A model generated the notes under the pieces. That model did no database searches. It saw only the letters and a list, made by a program, of their open reading frames with translations, and was not told the DNA's origin. From the NCBI RefSeq assembly GCF_002916655.1, contig NZ_PPSM01000025.1, positions 124,001 to 188,000 on the forward strand: a stretch of 64,000 nucleotides of DNA, in the 5' to 3' direction. Source of the DNA: Novosphingobium sp. HII-3. GTDB taxonomy: Bacteria > Pseudomonadota > Alphaproteobacteria > Sphingomonadales > Sphingomonadaceae. The first letter of the stretch is position 1. Each line of letters opens with the position of its first letter. Below, in pieces: positions 34,072 through 42,557 of the stretch. The translations under genes and the position numbers were made by a program.

Positions 34072-35223
34072 TCAGGCCAGCGCATCGGAGCGGGTGGCGT
34101 GGCCTGCCACCGTCAGCCCGCGCAAAGCCAGGTTGCGGTAGAGAGCGGAGATGCCGGTTTCCCAGGCGGGTGCATCACGCGATGTGGTCACGGTGTTGAC
34201 CAGCCTGCCCAGCCGTGCACTCGAGATGGTCACCACATCCCCCACCTTGTGCGTGAAGCCGCGCCCGGATGCATCGCGGTCCTGCGTGGGCGCGAACAGC
34301 GTTCCCAGGAACAGCACCACGCCGTCGGGATACTGATGTTCGGAGAAGCACTGGCGCAACAGCTCAAGCGGTGGGCGGCTGATCTGCGACATACGGCTTT
34401 CGCCTTCCAGCGTGAAGCCGTCGGTGCCATCGATCCGCAGCAGAACCTGCGCAGTCTCGATGTCGTCGACGCCGAAAGCCGCGTCGAAAAGGCGCACGAA
34501 CGGGCCGATCGAGCAGCTGGCGTTGTTGTCCTTGGCCTTGCCCAGCAACAGCGCCGAGCGCCCCTCGAAGTCGCGAAGATTGACATCGTTGCCCAGCGTT
34601 GCGCCTATCGCCGTGCCCCCCGCATCGGCAAGGATGACCACTTCAGGCTCCGGGTTATTCCAGCCGGAATCCGACCGCACGCCGATCTCGGCGCCCGATC
34701 CGACCGTGGAAAGCACCGGCGCCTTGGTGAAGATCTCGGCATCCGGCCCGATCGCCACTTCCAGATACTGCGACCACATCCCGTCCTCAATCAGAGCCGC
34801 CTTGAGCGCCGCGGCCTCCGGACTGCCCGGCACGACGGCGCGGATGGACCCCCCGATGCGCGCCTCCAGCCCGCTGCGCACCGCTTGCGCCTTTTCCGCG
34901 TCCCCGCGCGCGCGCTCTTCGATCACGCGCTCCAGCGCGGAGACGGCGAACGTGACGCCCGCCGCCTTGACGCATTGCAGGTCGATCGGACTGAGCAGCG
35001 TGGCCATCGCCAGCACCTCCTCCACCGGCCCCACCGCCTTGCCACGCGCCGGATCGAAGGCGCCCATAGCGACGAGGTCGGAAACGGTGGGTGCAACGCC
35101 GGACATGTCGTGGACGAAGCCGCCTTCCAGCAGGACCGGGGTGGGGCCTTCCCCCAGGTCAAGCCGGCCGAGGAACAGGCCTTCACGCCAGTCCGAAGGG
35201 AGCATCGATAGAACGTCGGCCAT
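34072..35223 (-). CDS. xylX: FAH-family dehydratase, probable 2-keto-3-deoxy-D-xylonate dehydratase
   Basis: The 383-residue protein has the fumarylacetoacetase fold. TVGSGAEIGVRSDSGWNNPE followed by PEVVILAD carries metal-ligand acids, and GATLGNDVNLRDFEGRSALL then LGKAKDNNASC is the hallmark of the XylX group. With XylB and XylC alongside, it should convert 2-keto-3-deoxyxylonate to 2-oxoglutarate semialdehyde. XylD (xylonate dehydratase) and the semialdehyde dehydrogenase are not in this window. It lies 14 bases downstream of the GH43 gene. A related activity on deoxy-arabonate or deoxy-fuconate intermediates is possible. Confidence 0.85.
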   Translation of the reverse strand: MADVLSMLPSDWREGLFLGRLDLGEGPTPVLLEGGFVHDMSGVAPTVSDLVAMGAFDPARGKAVGPVEEVLAMATLLSPIDLQCVKAAGVTFAVSALERVIEERARGDAEKAQAVRSGLEARIGGSIRAVVPGSPEAAALKAALIEDGMWSQYLEVAIGPDAEIFTKAPVLSTVGSGAEIGVRSDSGWNNPEPEVVILADAGGTAIGATLGNDVNLRDFEGRSALLLGKAKDNNASCSIGPFVRLFDAAFGVDDIETAQVLLRIDGTDGFTLEGESRMSQISRPPLELLRQCFSEHQYPDGVVLFLGTLFAPTQDRDASGRGFTHKVGDVVTISSARLGRLVNTVTTSRDAPAWETGISALYRNLALRGLTVAGHATRSDALA

Positions 35224-35237
35224 GTCGTGAGGCTCCT

Positions 35238-36866
35238 TCAGAGGGCGCGGAACTTGAAATCGCGGAACCGGGCAGCCCCCTTCCCCGCAGCATAGAGGCC
35301 GGGCCGCAGCATGAGGAAGCCGCCACGGACATTGTGGTGATAGCCGGATGTCTCCATGCCCCGGTCGAAGCGCTTCCAGGTCTTCCCGCCATCGCCGCTG
35401 GTGTGGAACGAGACGATGTGGCGGTCATTGCGCACGCGCATCAGCATACGGCTACCGTGCGGATTGGCCGGCCGCCCACGCTCCAAGCCATACTGGTGTG
35501 TCACGAACTTCTGCCCGTCGAAGCCCAGACCGCAATAGAGCTGATGATCGTAGAACAGCAGCAGTCCGGCCGTGACGCCGGGATCGATCTCGATCTCGCA
35601 CTGGAACTCGTAAGCGGTATCACCCGCAATCAGCAGCAGCGGCGAGGAATTGGCGGGCGCGGTGCCGCTGGCCGTGAGATGCAGGCGCTTGTCCGCCACC
35701 CGGAGGCGCTTCGCTTCGTCCGGCGCGGGCTTGAAGAAATTCCAGCGCCGCCCGATCTCCAGCGTCGAGAAGTCATCGGAAAGCGGCATGCCGTGGGGTC
35801 CGGCCTTGCTGCCCCCCTTGGGTGCGGCCAGCGGTCGCGAAAGATCGCCGCCGTCCATGCGGAACCAGCCGTCGGCCGTCCAGGTCACCGGATCGAGCAG
35901 GGTCTGGCGGCCCAGCGTCCAGAAGTCCTTCTCGAACCCGTGGTAGACCGACCACCAGTCCCCCGCCGGCCCCTCGAAAACAGTCGCGTGCCCGCGCGAC
36001 CACCAGGCTTGCGATATGTCGGTGGTCCGCACGATGGGATTGTGCGGGCAGTTCTCCCAGGGACCGTGGATCGACCGGGATCGTGCGGCGATCACCATGT
36101 GACCCGTCGGTGGACCGGCGGTGCCACCCACCGCGGTCACGAGGTAGAAATATTCGCCGCGGCGCACGATCTTGGGACCTTCGGGAGAGAACCCCTCCAC
36201 TTCCCAATCGTCGGGATAACGCCATGGATCGTAGACATGCTCCACCTCGCCCACGGTGGAAAGGCCGTCCTGGGCAAGGCGGATGCGGTCCCCCCCTGAA
36301 AGGAACAGCCAGCGCGAGCCATCCTCGCCCACGGCGTGGCCCGGATCGATGTGATTGGGCAAACCGAGGCTGACCGGCTCGCTCCACGGCCCTTCCGCCT
36401 TATCGGCCCACACCACGTACTGCGCGTTCGGTGAGGCCTTGACCGTGAAATAGATGAAGAAGCGCCCGGCGTGCTTGCTGATGTCCGGCGCCCAGACCGA
36501 TCCAAGGTTCTTCTGCAGCGCCGCCGTGAGCGGCCGCCAGTTGATCAGGTCGCGCGAGTGCCAGACCACCAGACCCGGATAGGAATCGAAGGTCGAGAAG
36601 GTCATGTAGTAGTCCTTCCCGTCCTTCACGATGGTGGGATCGGGATGGTCGCCGGCCATCAGCGGGTTGAGGTAACGGCCGTCACCCAGATCCGCGATGC
36701 GCTGGTTGTCGAACCCGCGTCGATAGGGGGGTACAGGTCCGCTTACCCCGGCCGTTGAAGCGGTAGCCGGGCACTCGTCTTTCGCCGCGGCGCGCGAGGT
36801 CTGGACGCTGGCCAGCGACAGTGCCCCTATGCCCGCCGTCAACGCTTCCCGCCGGTCGAACTTCAT
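35238..36866 (-). CDS. Tat-exported glycoside hydrolase family 43 protein
   Basis: This 542-residue protein has a twin-arginine signal (KFDRREALTAGIGALSLASV). The five-bladed GH43 propeller shows all three acids: the base Asp in MAGDHPDPTIVKDGKDYYMT, the pKa-modulating Asp in GSVWAPDISKHAGRFFIYFT, and the acid Glu in WEVEGFSPEGPKI. A C-terminal beta-sandwich from about residue 355 (LSDDFSTLEIGRRWNFFKPA) is a GH43 accessory domain. The family includes beta-xylosidases and arabinofuranosidases. With xylose genes downstream, release of xylose (or arabinose) from oligosaccharides in the periplasm is likely. It is the first gene of the leftward operon. Confidence 0.9.
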   Translation of the reverse strand: MKFDRREALTAGIGALSLASVQTSRAAAKDECPATASTAGVSGPVPPYRRGFDNQRIADLGDGRYLNPLMAGDHPDPTIVKDGKDYYMTFSTFDSYPGLVVWHSRDLINWRPLTAALQKNLGSVWAPDISKHAGRFFIYFTVKASPNAQYVVWADKAEGPWSEPVSLGLPNHIDPGHAVGEDGSRWLFLSGGDRIRLAQDGLSTVGEVEHVYDPWRYPDDWEVEGFSPEGPKIVRRGEYFYLVTAVGGTAGPPTGHMVIAARSRSIHGPWENCPHNPIVRTTDISQAWWSRGHATVFEGPAGDWWSVYHGFEKDFWTLGRQTLLDPVTWTADGWFRMDGGDLSRPLAAPKGGSKAGPHGMPLSDDFSTLEIGRRWNFFKPAPDEAKRLRVADKRLHLTASGTAPANSSPLLLIAGDTAYEFQCEIEIDPGVTAGLLLFYDHQLYCGLGFDGQKFVTHQYGLERGRPANPHGSRMLMRVRNDRHIVSFHTSGDGGKTWKRFDRGMETSGYHHNVRGGFLMLRPGLYAAGKGAARFRDFKFRAL

Positions 36867-36890
36867 GCCTCTCTCCCTTTTCGCTATTTA

Positions 36891-36923
36891 TGCTAGCGCT
36901 ATTATTCCTGGCTTTGGTGTCAA
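36891..36923 (-). promoter_or_regulatory. Promoter/operator of the xylose operon
   Basis: On the reverse strand TTGACA (36923-36918) is a perfect -35 box. It is followed by the AGCGCT-centred palindrome TGCTAGCGCTATTA (36891-36904), placed where the -10 box would be, 25 bases before the GH43 ATG. A bound LacI-type repressor would block the promoter directly. The same centre occurs between uxaA and uxaC. Confidence 0.6.
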
Positions 36924-36975
36924 CGCGAATTCGGGATGAAACATTTTCCTGAGCACTAATGCGGGCCTTCAGCTC

Positions 36976-38490
36976 TCAGAGCGTGACACCACGCTTCCAG
37001 ATGCCGATGGCGCGCTCGTCGTTGCTTTCGTTGCGGGCGGGTTCGCCGCTGGCGATGGCAAGGATGCGGGTCAGCAACGCTTCCGCCGCGCCTGCCATGC
37101 CCAGTTCAAGCACTTGCCCGCCGTCGAAATCGATCCAACCGGCCTTGCGCTCGGCCAACGCATGATTGGACGCGATCTTCACCGTCGGCACGGGGCTGCC
37201 CAGGGGAGTGCCCCGCCCGGTCGAGAACAGGGTGATCGTAGCCCCTGCCGCTGCCAGCGCCGTAGTGGAAACGGCATCGTTTCCAGGCGCCTCCAGCACT
37301 GTCAGGCCACCCGGCGCCCTCCTTGCACAGATGCGCTCGCCATAGGCGATGACGTCCTGCACCGGGGCAAGGCCACCTTTCTGCACCGCTCCCAGCGACT
37401 TCTCCTCCAGTGTGGTGATGCCGCCCGCGATATTGCCGGGGCTGGGATTTTCCGAAACCGGTTCGCCGTGCTCGATGAAGTAGCGCTTGAACCCATTCAC
37501 CAGCTCGGAAAGCCGTTCGAACACGGTTTCGCTGGTGGCGCGTTCCAGCAGCAGGTTCTCCGCGCCGAAGATCTCGGGAATTTCGGTCAGGATGGCAGCG
37601 CCGCCCGCCTGAGTCACCGCATCCGCCATCAGCCCGATGAGCGGGTTCGCGGTGAGACCGCTCATCGCATCCGACCCGCCGCATTTCACACCCAGCCGCA
37701 GCTTCGACAGCGGCACTTCGGTGCGCTTGTCCGCCGCCATGAGCCCGATCAGTTCCTCCACCAGCGCTTCTCCGGCAGCGAATTCGTCACCGGCCGATTG
37801 GGCGCGCAGCACGCGCAGACGCTCCCGCCGATCCTCGGGGATGCGCTGCAGCAACTGCTCCAGCTGGTTCGATTCGCAGCCCAGCCCCAGCAGCAGCACG
37901 CCGCCTGCGTTCGGGTTGAGCGCCAGCGAGGCGATCACCGCCGCCGTACCTTCCAGATCCGCTCCCAGCTGCGAACAGCCGAAGGGATGGTTGAAGGCAT
38001 GGACACCATCGACGCCCGGCGCCTGCTTCAGATTGGCTCTGGCCGCGAGCCTTTCACCAAGACGGCCGACGCAGCCGACTGTCGGCAAGATCCAGAGTTC
38101 GTTGCGCGTGCCCACGCTGCCATCGGCGCGAACATACCCCCGGAAGGTGCGCGACGAGGCAGTGGCTTCAACACGCGGAGGAGAGCCGGTGAAGGCATAG
38201 ACCTGTTCGCCGGAAAGCGCGGTCCGGACGTTGTGGGTGTGCACATGCTCGCCCACCGCGATGTCGCACGTGGCAAGGCCGATGGGAGCGCGATAGCGGC
38301 GCACCGGAGCCCCTGCAGCGATCGGGGCGACAGCGAACTTGTGGCCTGCCGGGATCGCCTCGCGCAGCCGGATCGCCTCACCGTCCACCTTCACGTCCAC
38401 CCCCGCCTCCAGCGGTTGAAGAGCAACGGCGACGTCGTCTTCAGCGCCAATCTTCATTACGGACACAGGGGAAGCAAGAGTATCGACCAT
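36976..38490 (-). CDS. uxaA: Altronate dehydratase
   Basis: The start MVDTLASPVSVMKIGAEDDV at 38490 gives 504 residues. The N-terminal SAF-like domain (AVALQPLEAGVDVKV, AGHKFAVAPI, GEHVHTHNVRT) and the large C-terminal domain (GTRNELWILPTVGCVGRLGE, NHPFGCSQLG, GLGCESNQLE, VKCGGSDAMSGLTANPLIG, ENPSPGNIAGGITTLEEKSL, LFSTGRGTPLG) follow E. coli UxaA closely. The conserved cysteines suit its metal dependence. It dehydrates D-altronate to 2-keto-3-deoxygluconate in the galacturonate branch. It is divergent from uxaC-uxaB, with a perfect operator palindrome between. Confidence 0.95.
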   Translation of the reverse strand: MVDTLASPVSVMKIGAEDDVAVALQPLEAGVDVKVDGEAIRLREAIPAGHKFAVAPIAAGAPVRRYRAPIGLATCDIAVGEHVHTHNVRTALSGEQVYAFTGSPPRVEATASSRTFRGYVRADGSVGTRNELWILPTVGCVGRLGERLAARANLKQAPGVDGVHAFNHPFGCSQLGADLEGTAAVIASLALNPNAGGVLLLGLGCESNQLEQLLQRIPEDRRERLRVLRAQSAGDEFAAGEALVEELIGLMAADKRTEVPLSKLRLGVKCGGSDAMSGLTANPLIGLMADAVTQAGGAAILTEIPEIFGAENLLLERATSETVFERLSELVNGFKRYFIEHGEPVSENPSPGNIAGGITTLEEKSLGAVQKGGLAPVQDVIAYGERICARRAPGGLTVLEAPGNDAVSTTALAAAGATITLFSTGRGTPLGSPVPTVKIASNHALAERKAGWIDFDGGQVLELGMAGAAEALLTRILAIASGEPARNESNDERAIGIWKRGVTL

Positions 38491-38508
38491 GCCCCGCCAA
38501 TATCGCAT

Positions 38509-38522
38509 TGCCAGCGCTGGCA
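38509..38522. promoter_or_regulatory. Perfect palindromic operator TGCCAGCGCTGGCA
   Basis: This 14-base perfect palindrome lies in the 80-base gap between divergent uxaA and uxaC. Its AGCGCT core and LacI-type CG centre match the site before the GH43 gene. One bound repressor could control both directions. The regulator may be that at 41456 or 28927. Confidence 0.65.
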
Positions 38523-38570
38523 CAACTCGGTAATCGGCTGTCAAAGCCACTGACGCCCGGGAGTATCCTG

Positions 38571-40028
38571 ATGCCCAACCTGTCGTTGCACCCCGACCGC
38601 CTGCTCCCCGCAGACCCGACCACTCGCGCGATCGCCCGGGAGCTTTACGCGCAGGTGGCCGGACTGCCGATCATCAGCCCGCATGGCCACACAGACCCGG
38701 AGTGGTTCGCCACCGATGCGGCCTGGACCAACGCGACCGAGCTGCTGCTGGCGCCTGACCATTACCTGTTCCGCATGCTCTATTCGCAAGGCGTGGACCT
38801 CGACGCGCTGGCGGTCCCCCGTAAGGGTGGCGTCGTGCCGCAAACCGACCCGCGTGAGGCGTGGCGCGTGTTCGCCAGCCACTGGCACCTGTTCCGCGGC
38901 ACGCCGTCGAGCATGTGGCTGCCGCATGTCTTCAGCGAAGTCTTCGGCATCGACGTCGCGCTGGATGCGGACACGGCAGACCACTATTACGATACCATCG
39001 GCGAGGCGCTCGCCTCTCCCGCGTTTCGCCCCCGCGCCCTGTTCGAACGGTTCGACATCGAACTGCTCGCCACCACGGAGGGCGCTGGCGACGATCTGAA
39101 GCACCACAAGGCAATCCGGGCCTCGGGCTGGAAGGGCAAGGTCGTCACCACGTACCGGCCCGACTCGGTGATCGACCCAGAGCATGACAGCTTCGCACGC
39201 GACATTGCCCGCTTCGCCGAGCTTTCGGGCGAGAATGTCGAGACATGGTCCGGCTACCTGGCCGCCCACCGCAAGCGCCGGGCCGACTTCCGCGCCATGG
39301 GGGCGACGGCGACCGACCACGGATTCCTCACGGCACGCACCGCCAATCTCTCGACGGCGGAGTGCGAAGCGCTGTTTGCAAAGGTGATGCGCGGGGCCCA
39401 CGGGCAGACGGGGCCGAGCGCCGAGGAGGCCGAACTGTTCCGCGCGCAGATGCTCACGGAAATGGCGCGGATGAGCGTGGAGGACGGCATGACGATGCAG
39501 ATCCACCCGGGCGCCACCCGCAACCACAACGCCCGCCTCTTCGCCAGCCATGGGCGGGACAAGGGCGCGGACATCCCCCGCGCGACCGAGTACGTCGAGG
39601 CGCTGCGCCCCATGCTGGACCTGCTGGGCAACGAACCGGACCTGAAAGTCATCCTCTTCACACTGGACGAGACGACGTATGCCCGCGAACTGGCGCCGCT
39701 CGCCGGGCATTATCCGTGCCTGAAGCTCGGCCCGGCGTGGTGGTTCCACGATAGCCCCGAAGGCATGCGCCGCTTCCGGGAGATGACAACCGAGACAGCG
39801 GGGTTCTACAACACCGTGGGCTTCAATGATGACACGCGCGCCTTCCTCTCGATTCCGGCGCGCCATGACGTCGCGCGGCGGATCGACTGCGGATTCCTCG
39901 CCCGCCTGGTTGCCGAACACCGGTTGCAGGACTGGGAAGCCGCGGAGCTTGCACAGGAGCTGACCGTCGGACTGGTGCGCAAGGCGTACGGCCTGGAAGC
40001 GCCGGTGCGCGTTGCGGAACCGGCATGA
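38571..40028 (+). CDS. uxaC: Glucuronate/galacturonate isomerase
   Basis: The ATG at 38571 follows GGGAG by about seven bases, giving 485 residues. This is the amidohydrolase-like UxaC family. PIISPHGHTDPEWFATD (near residue 32) carries the metal-binding HxH, with LLAPDHYLFRMLYSQGVDL, VTTYRPDSVIDPEH, MQIHPGATRNHNARLFASHG and LKLGPAWWFHDSPEGM. It isomerises D-glucuronate to fructuronate and D-galacturonate to tagaturonate in the cytoplasm. It overlaps uxaB by ATGA and is divergent from uxaA. Confidence 0.97.
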   Translation: MPNLSLHPDRLLPADPTTRAIARELYAQVAGLPIISPHGHTDPEWFATDAAWTNATELLLAPDHYLFRMLYSQGVDLDALAVPRKGGVVPQTDPREAWRVFASHWHLFRGTPSSMWLPHVFSEVFGIDVALDADTADHYYDTIGEALASPAFRPRALFERFDIELLATTEGAGDDLKHHKAIRASGWKGKVVTTYRPDSVIDPEHDSFARDIARFAELSGENVETWSGYLAAHRKRRADFRAMGATATDHGFLTARTANLSTAECEALFAKVMRGAHGQTGPSAEEAELFRAQMLTEMARMSVEDGMTMQIHPGATRNHNARLFASHGRDKGADIPRATEYVEALRPMLDLLGNEPDLKVILFTLDETTYARELAPLAGHYPCLKLGPAWWFHDSPEGMRRFREMTTETAGFYNTVGFNDDTRAFLSIPARHDVARRIDCGFLARLVAEHRLQDWEAAELAQELTVGLVRKAYGLEAPVRVAEPA

Positions 40029-41455
40029 CCCGGCTCTCCCAGGCAGCTCTGACCGCTCTGCCCGAAGGCATCGCAGCGCCACGGTATGACCGCTCAACCG
40101 TCACGAAGGGCGTCGTTCATTTCGGCCCCGGCGCCTTCCATCGCGCTCATCAGGCGGCTGCGTTCGACACCCTGCTGGCGCACGATCCGCGCTGGGGGCT
40201 GACCGGCATCAGCCTCAATTCGCGCGGAGTGGCCGACGCCCTGAACCCACAGGACGGGCTCTACACGCTGGCGCTGCTCGATCTGGAGACGAGCTACCGT
40301 GTCATCGGGTCGATCGGACGGGTACTGACCCGGGATGATCCGGAGGCGATCCTCACGGCACTGGCGCATCATGATACCCGTGTGATCTCCTCCACCGTGA
40401 CGGAGAAAGGATACTGTCTGAACGCCGACGGCGCTCTGGATCTTGCGAACCCGGCCATCGCGACGGACCTCGAGGCGGCCAGAGCCGACGACTGGACGCC
40501 GGTCTCGTTCACCGGCTGGCTGGTTCGGGGCTTCCAGGTCCGCCGCCACGCCGGGTTGCCGGGCGTAACGGTGCTGTGCTGCGACAACTTGACGGACAAC
40601 GGCCGCAAGCTGGAAGCGGCAGCCCTCGCATTGGCAGGCGAGATCGATCCAGACACCGCGCGATGGATCGCCGACAACGTCGCTTTCCCCAATGCCATGG
40701 TCGATTCCATCACTCCCGCCACCGACCCGGCCCTGCGCACGCGCGTGGCGCACGAGACCGGCCTTGAAGATGCCTGGCCGATCCAGCGCGAACGCTTCAC
40801 CCAGTGGGTCATCGAAGACCGCTTCGCCGGCGAGCGTCCGGCGCTCGACGTCGCGGGCGTCACCTTCGCATCCGACGTGCGTCCGTTCGAAACTGCCAAG
40901 CTGCGCCTGCTCAACGGCGCGCACAGTTCGCTGGCCTATATCGGGCTGGGCATGGGCCTTGAAACGGTGGCCGAAGCCATGGCCGACAGCACTCTGGCCG
41001 CTTTCGTCGAGCGGCTGATGCGCGTGGATATCGCGCCATCGGTCACCCCGCCACCCGGCCTCGATCTCGACGGCTACATCTCGGACGTGCTGGCACGGTT
41101 TCGCAATCCCGCAATCCGGCACCTGCTCTCGCAGATTGCCTGGGACGGTTCGCAGAAATTGCCTTACCGCCTGCTCGACACCGTGCGCGATGCCCTCGCC
41201 GCCGGACGCAGCGTGGAACGGCTGGCGCTGCCCATCGCGGCATGGCTGCGCTTTCTGGTGAGGGCAGCGAACGAGGGCCGCACGATCACTGACCCGCTCG
41301 GCCCGATGTTGCTGGCGCGCGCCGGAGACTGGCGCAGCGTTCTGGCCTTGCGCGAGGTCTTCGGCGATCTCGGCAGCGAGCCGCGTTTCGCACATGCGGT
41401 GGCGGCCGGACTGGCCTCGCTCGAGGCGGGACAGCGGGCACCGGCAGGCGTCTGA
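40025..41455 (+). CDS. uxaB: Mannitol-dehydrogenase family uronate reductase (tagaturonate/fructuronate reductase)
   Basis: The 476-residue polyol dehydrogenase-type protein starts four bases inside the uxaC stop. It has the NAD-binding N-terminus VVHFGPGAFHRAHQAAAFDT, the middle VLCCDNLTDNGRKLEAAALA, DSITPATDP, FTQWVIEDRFAGERP and the active-site helix ETAKLRLLNGAHSSLAYIG with the catalytic Lys. It reduces tagaturonate to altronate (UxaB) or fructuronate to mannonate (UxuB). The family does not separate these cleanly. Because UxaA is adjacent and no UxuA is present, the altronate route is preferred. It ends exactly where the convergent LacI gene ends. Confidence 0.9.
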   Translation: MTRLSQAALTALPEGIAAPRYDRSTVTKGVVHFGPGAFHRAHQAAAFDTLLAHDPRWGLTGISLNSRGVADALNPQDGLYTLALLDLETSYRVIGSIGRVLTRDDPEAILTALAHHDTRVISSTVTEKGYCLNADGALDLANPAIATDLEAARADDWTPVSFTGWLVRGFQVRRHAGLPGVTVLCCDNLTDNGRKLEAAALALAGEIDPDTARWIADNVAFPNAMVDSITPATDPALRTRVAHETGLEDAWPIQRERFTQWVIEDRFAGERPALDVAGVTFASDVRPFETAKLRLLNGAHSSLAYIGLGMGLETVAEAMADSTLAAFVERLMRVDIAPSVTPPPGLDLDGYISDVLARFRNPAIRHLLSQIAWDGSQKLPYRLLDTVRDALAAGRSVERLALPIAAWLRFLVRAANEGRTITDPLGPMLLARAGDWRSVLALREVFGDLGSEPRFAHAVAAGLASLEAGQRAPAGV

Positions 41456-42508
41456 TCAGCTTGCGGCCGGGGCTGGTCCCGTCGACTCGGCCGGTACGAG
41501 CCTGAGCGCCATCTCCGGCAAGGGCGGGACCTGCGTTCCCTCTATGGCCGCGATCAGCCTTGTAGCGGCGGCGGCGGCCATTTCTGCGAAGGGGCGCTGC
41601 ACCGACGTCAGCGCGGGCGTCAGCATGCGGGTAAGCAGGCTTCCATCGAAGCCGATCACCGAAAGCGCCTCTGGAACCGCGATCCCTCTGATCGCCGCAA
41701 CCTTAAGCACGCCGGCGGCCATGATGTCGTTGACGGCGAAGATCCCCGTCGGACGCATGGTCTGAGACAGAAGTTGCTCCGCACCGGCGACACCCGAGGC
41801 GAAGTCGTAGTCGCCGGGCGCTTCGAGGACTTCCGCTCCACCCTCAAGCGCGGCCTCGATGAAGCCGGCGCGCCGTTCGGACGCGGAGGAGACGTGCGCC
41901 GGACCATTGACGATCCCGAGCCGCCGATGGCCGAGGGCCAGCAGGTGACGGGCCACGTCGGCCCCCGCCGCACGCTCCTTGCTGATGATAACTTCGCTAA
42001 AGCCCGGAATAGGGACGGACGACAGTGCGACGGCGCGCACCTGCGCCTCCGCGAGCGCGGCGGCCAGACCGGATATGCCGGATACCGGCGGCAGCACGAC
42101 GAGCCCGTCGACCCGCGAGCGATCGACGAACGCCAGCACGTCGCGGGCCGCTTCGCGCGGGTCGAGCGGGGTGGGATGCACGATCAGTTCATAGCCGCTC
42201 TCAGCCGTTCGTGCCGCCACGCCACGCTGGATGGCGTCAAGCACCAGCGCATTGCGGTCGTTGTGGATCAGCCCGATCAGAAAGGAACGCCGCAGCGCCA
42301 GCGCCCTCGCCCGCGCACTGGGCTTGAACTGCAGCGCCGCGATCGCGTCTTCGATCCGCGCGCGCGTCTCCGCGTTGACCTTGGAAGACTTGTTGAGCAC
42401 CCTCGATACCGTGCGGATCGAAACGCCTGCTGCCGCAGCGACATCCTCGATGGTGGCGTCACCGCCGTGGGGCTTCACGGCGTGCGGGGCTGTAGGGGCA
42501 TCGTCCAT
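41456..42508 (-). CDS. LacI family transcriptional regulator (second of three)
   Basis: The start MDDAPTAPHAVKPHGGDATI at 42508 gives 350 residues; the longer open frame upstream is non-coding. The DNA-binding head is IEDVAAAAGVSIRTVSRVLN (near residues 20-39), the hinge is FKPSARARALALRRSF, and the effector domain includes VNGPAHVSSASERRAG, TGIFAVNDIMAAGVLKVAAI and LSVIGFDGSLLTRMLTPALT. It lies between uxaB and the esterase/TonB receptor genes, so it may sense a uronate or KDG. The ALRRSFLIGLIHND segment resembles the third regulator (51692), which suggests paralogues. Confidence 0.9.
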   Translation of the reverse strand: MDDAPTAPHAVKPHGGDATIEDVAAAAGVSIRTVSRVLNKSSKVNAETRARIEDAIAALQFKPSARARALALRRSFLIGLIHNDRNALVLDAIQRGVAARTAESGYELIVHPTPLDPREAARDVLAFVDRSRVDGLVVLPPVSGISGLAAALAEAQVRAVALSSVPIPGFSEVIISKERAAGADVARHLLALGHRRLGIVNGPAHVSSASERRAGFIEAALEGGAEVLEAPGDYDFASGVAGAEQLLSQTMRPTGIFAVNDIMAAGVLKVAAIRGIAVPEALSVIGFDGSLLTRMLTPALTSVQRPFAEMAAAAATRLIAAIEGTQVPPLPEMALRLVPAESTGPAPAAS

Positions 42509-42557
42509 TGGCAGACTTCTATGCCCTGCGCCGCCCCGATCAAGCGCCAGCGTCGCT

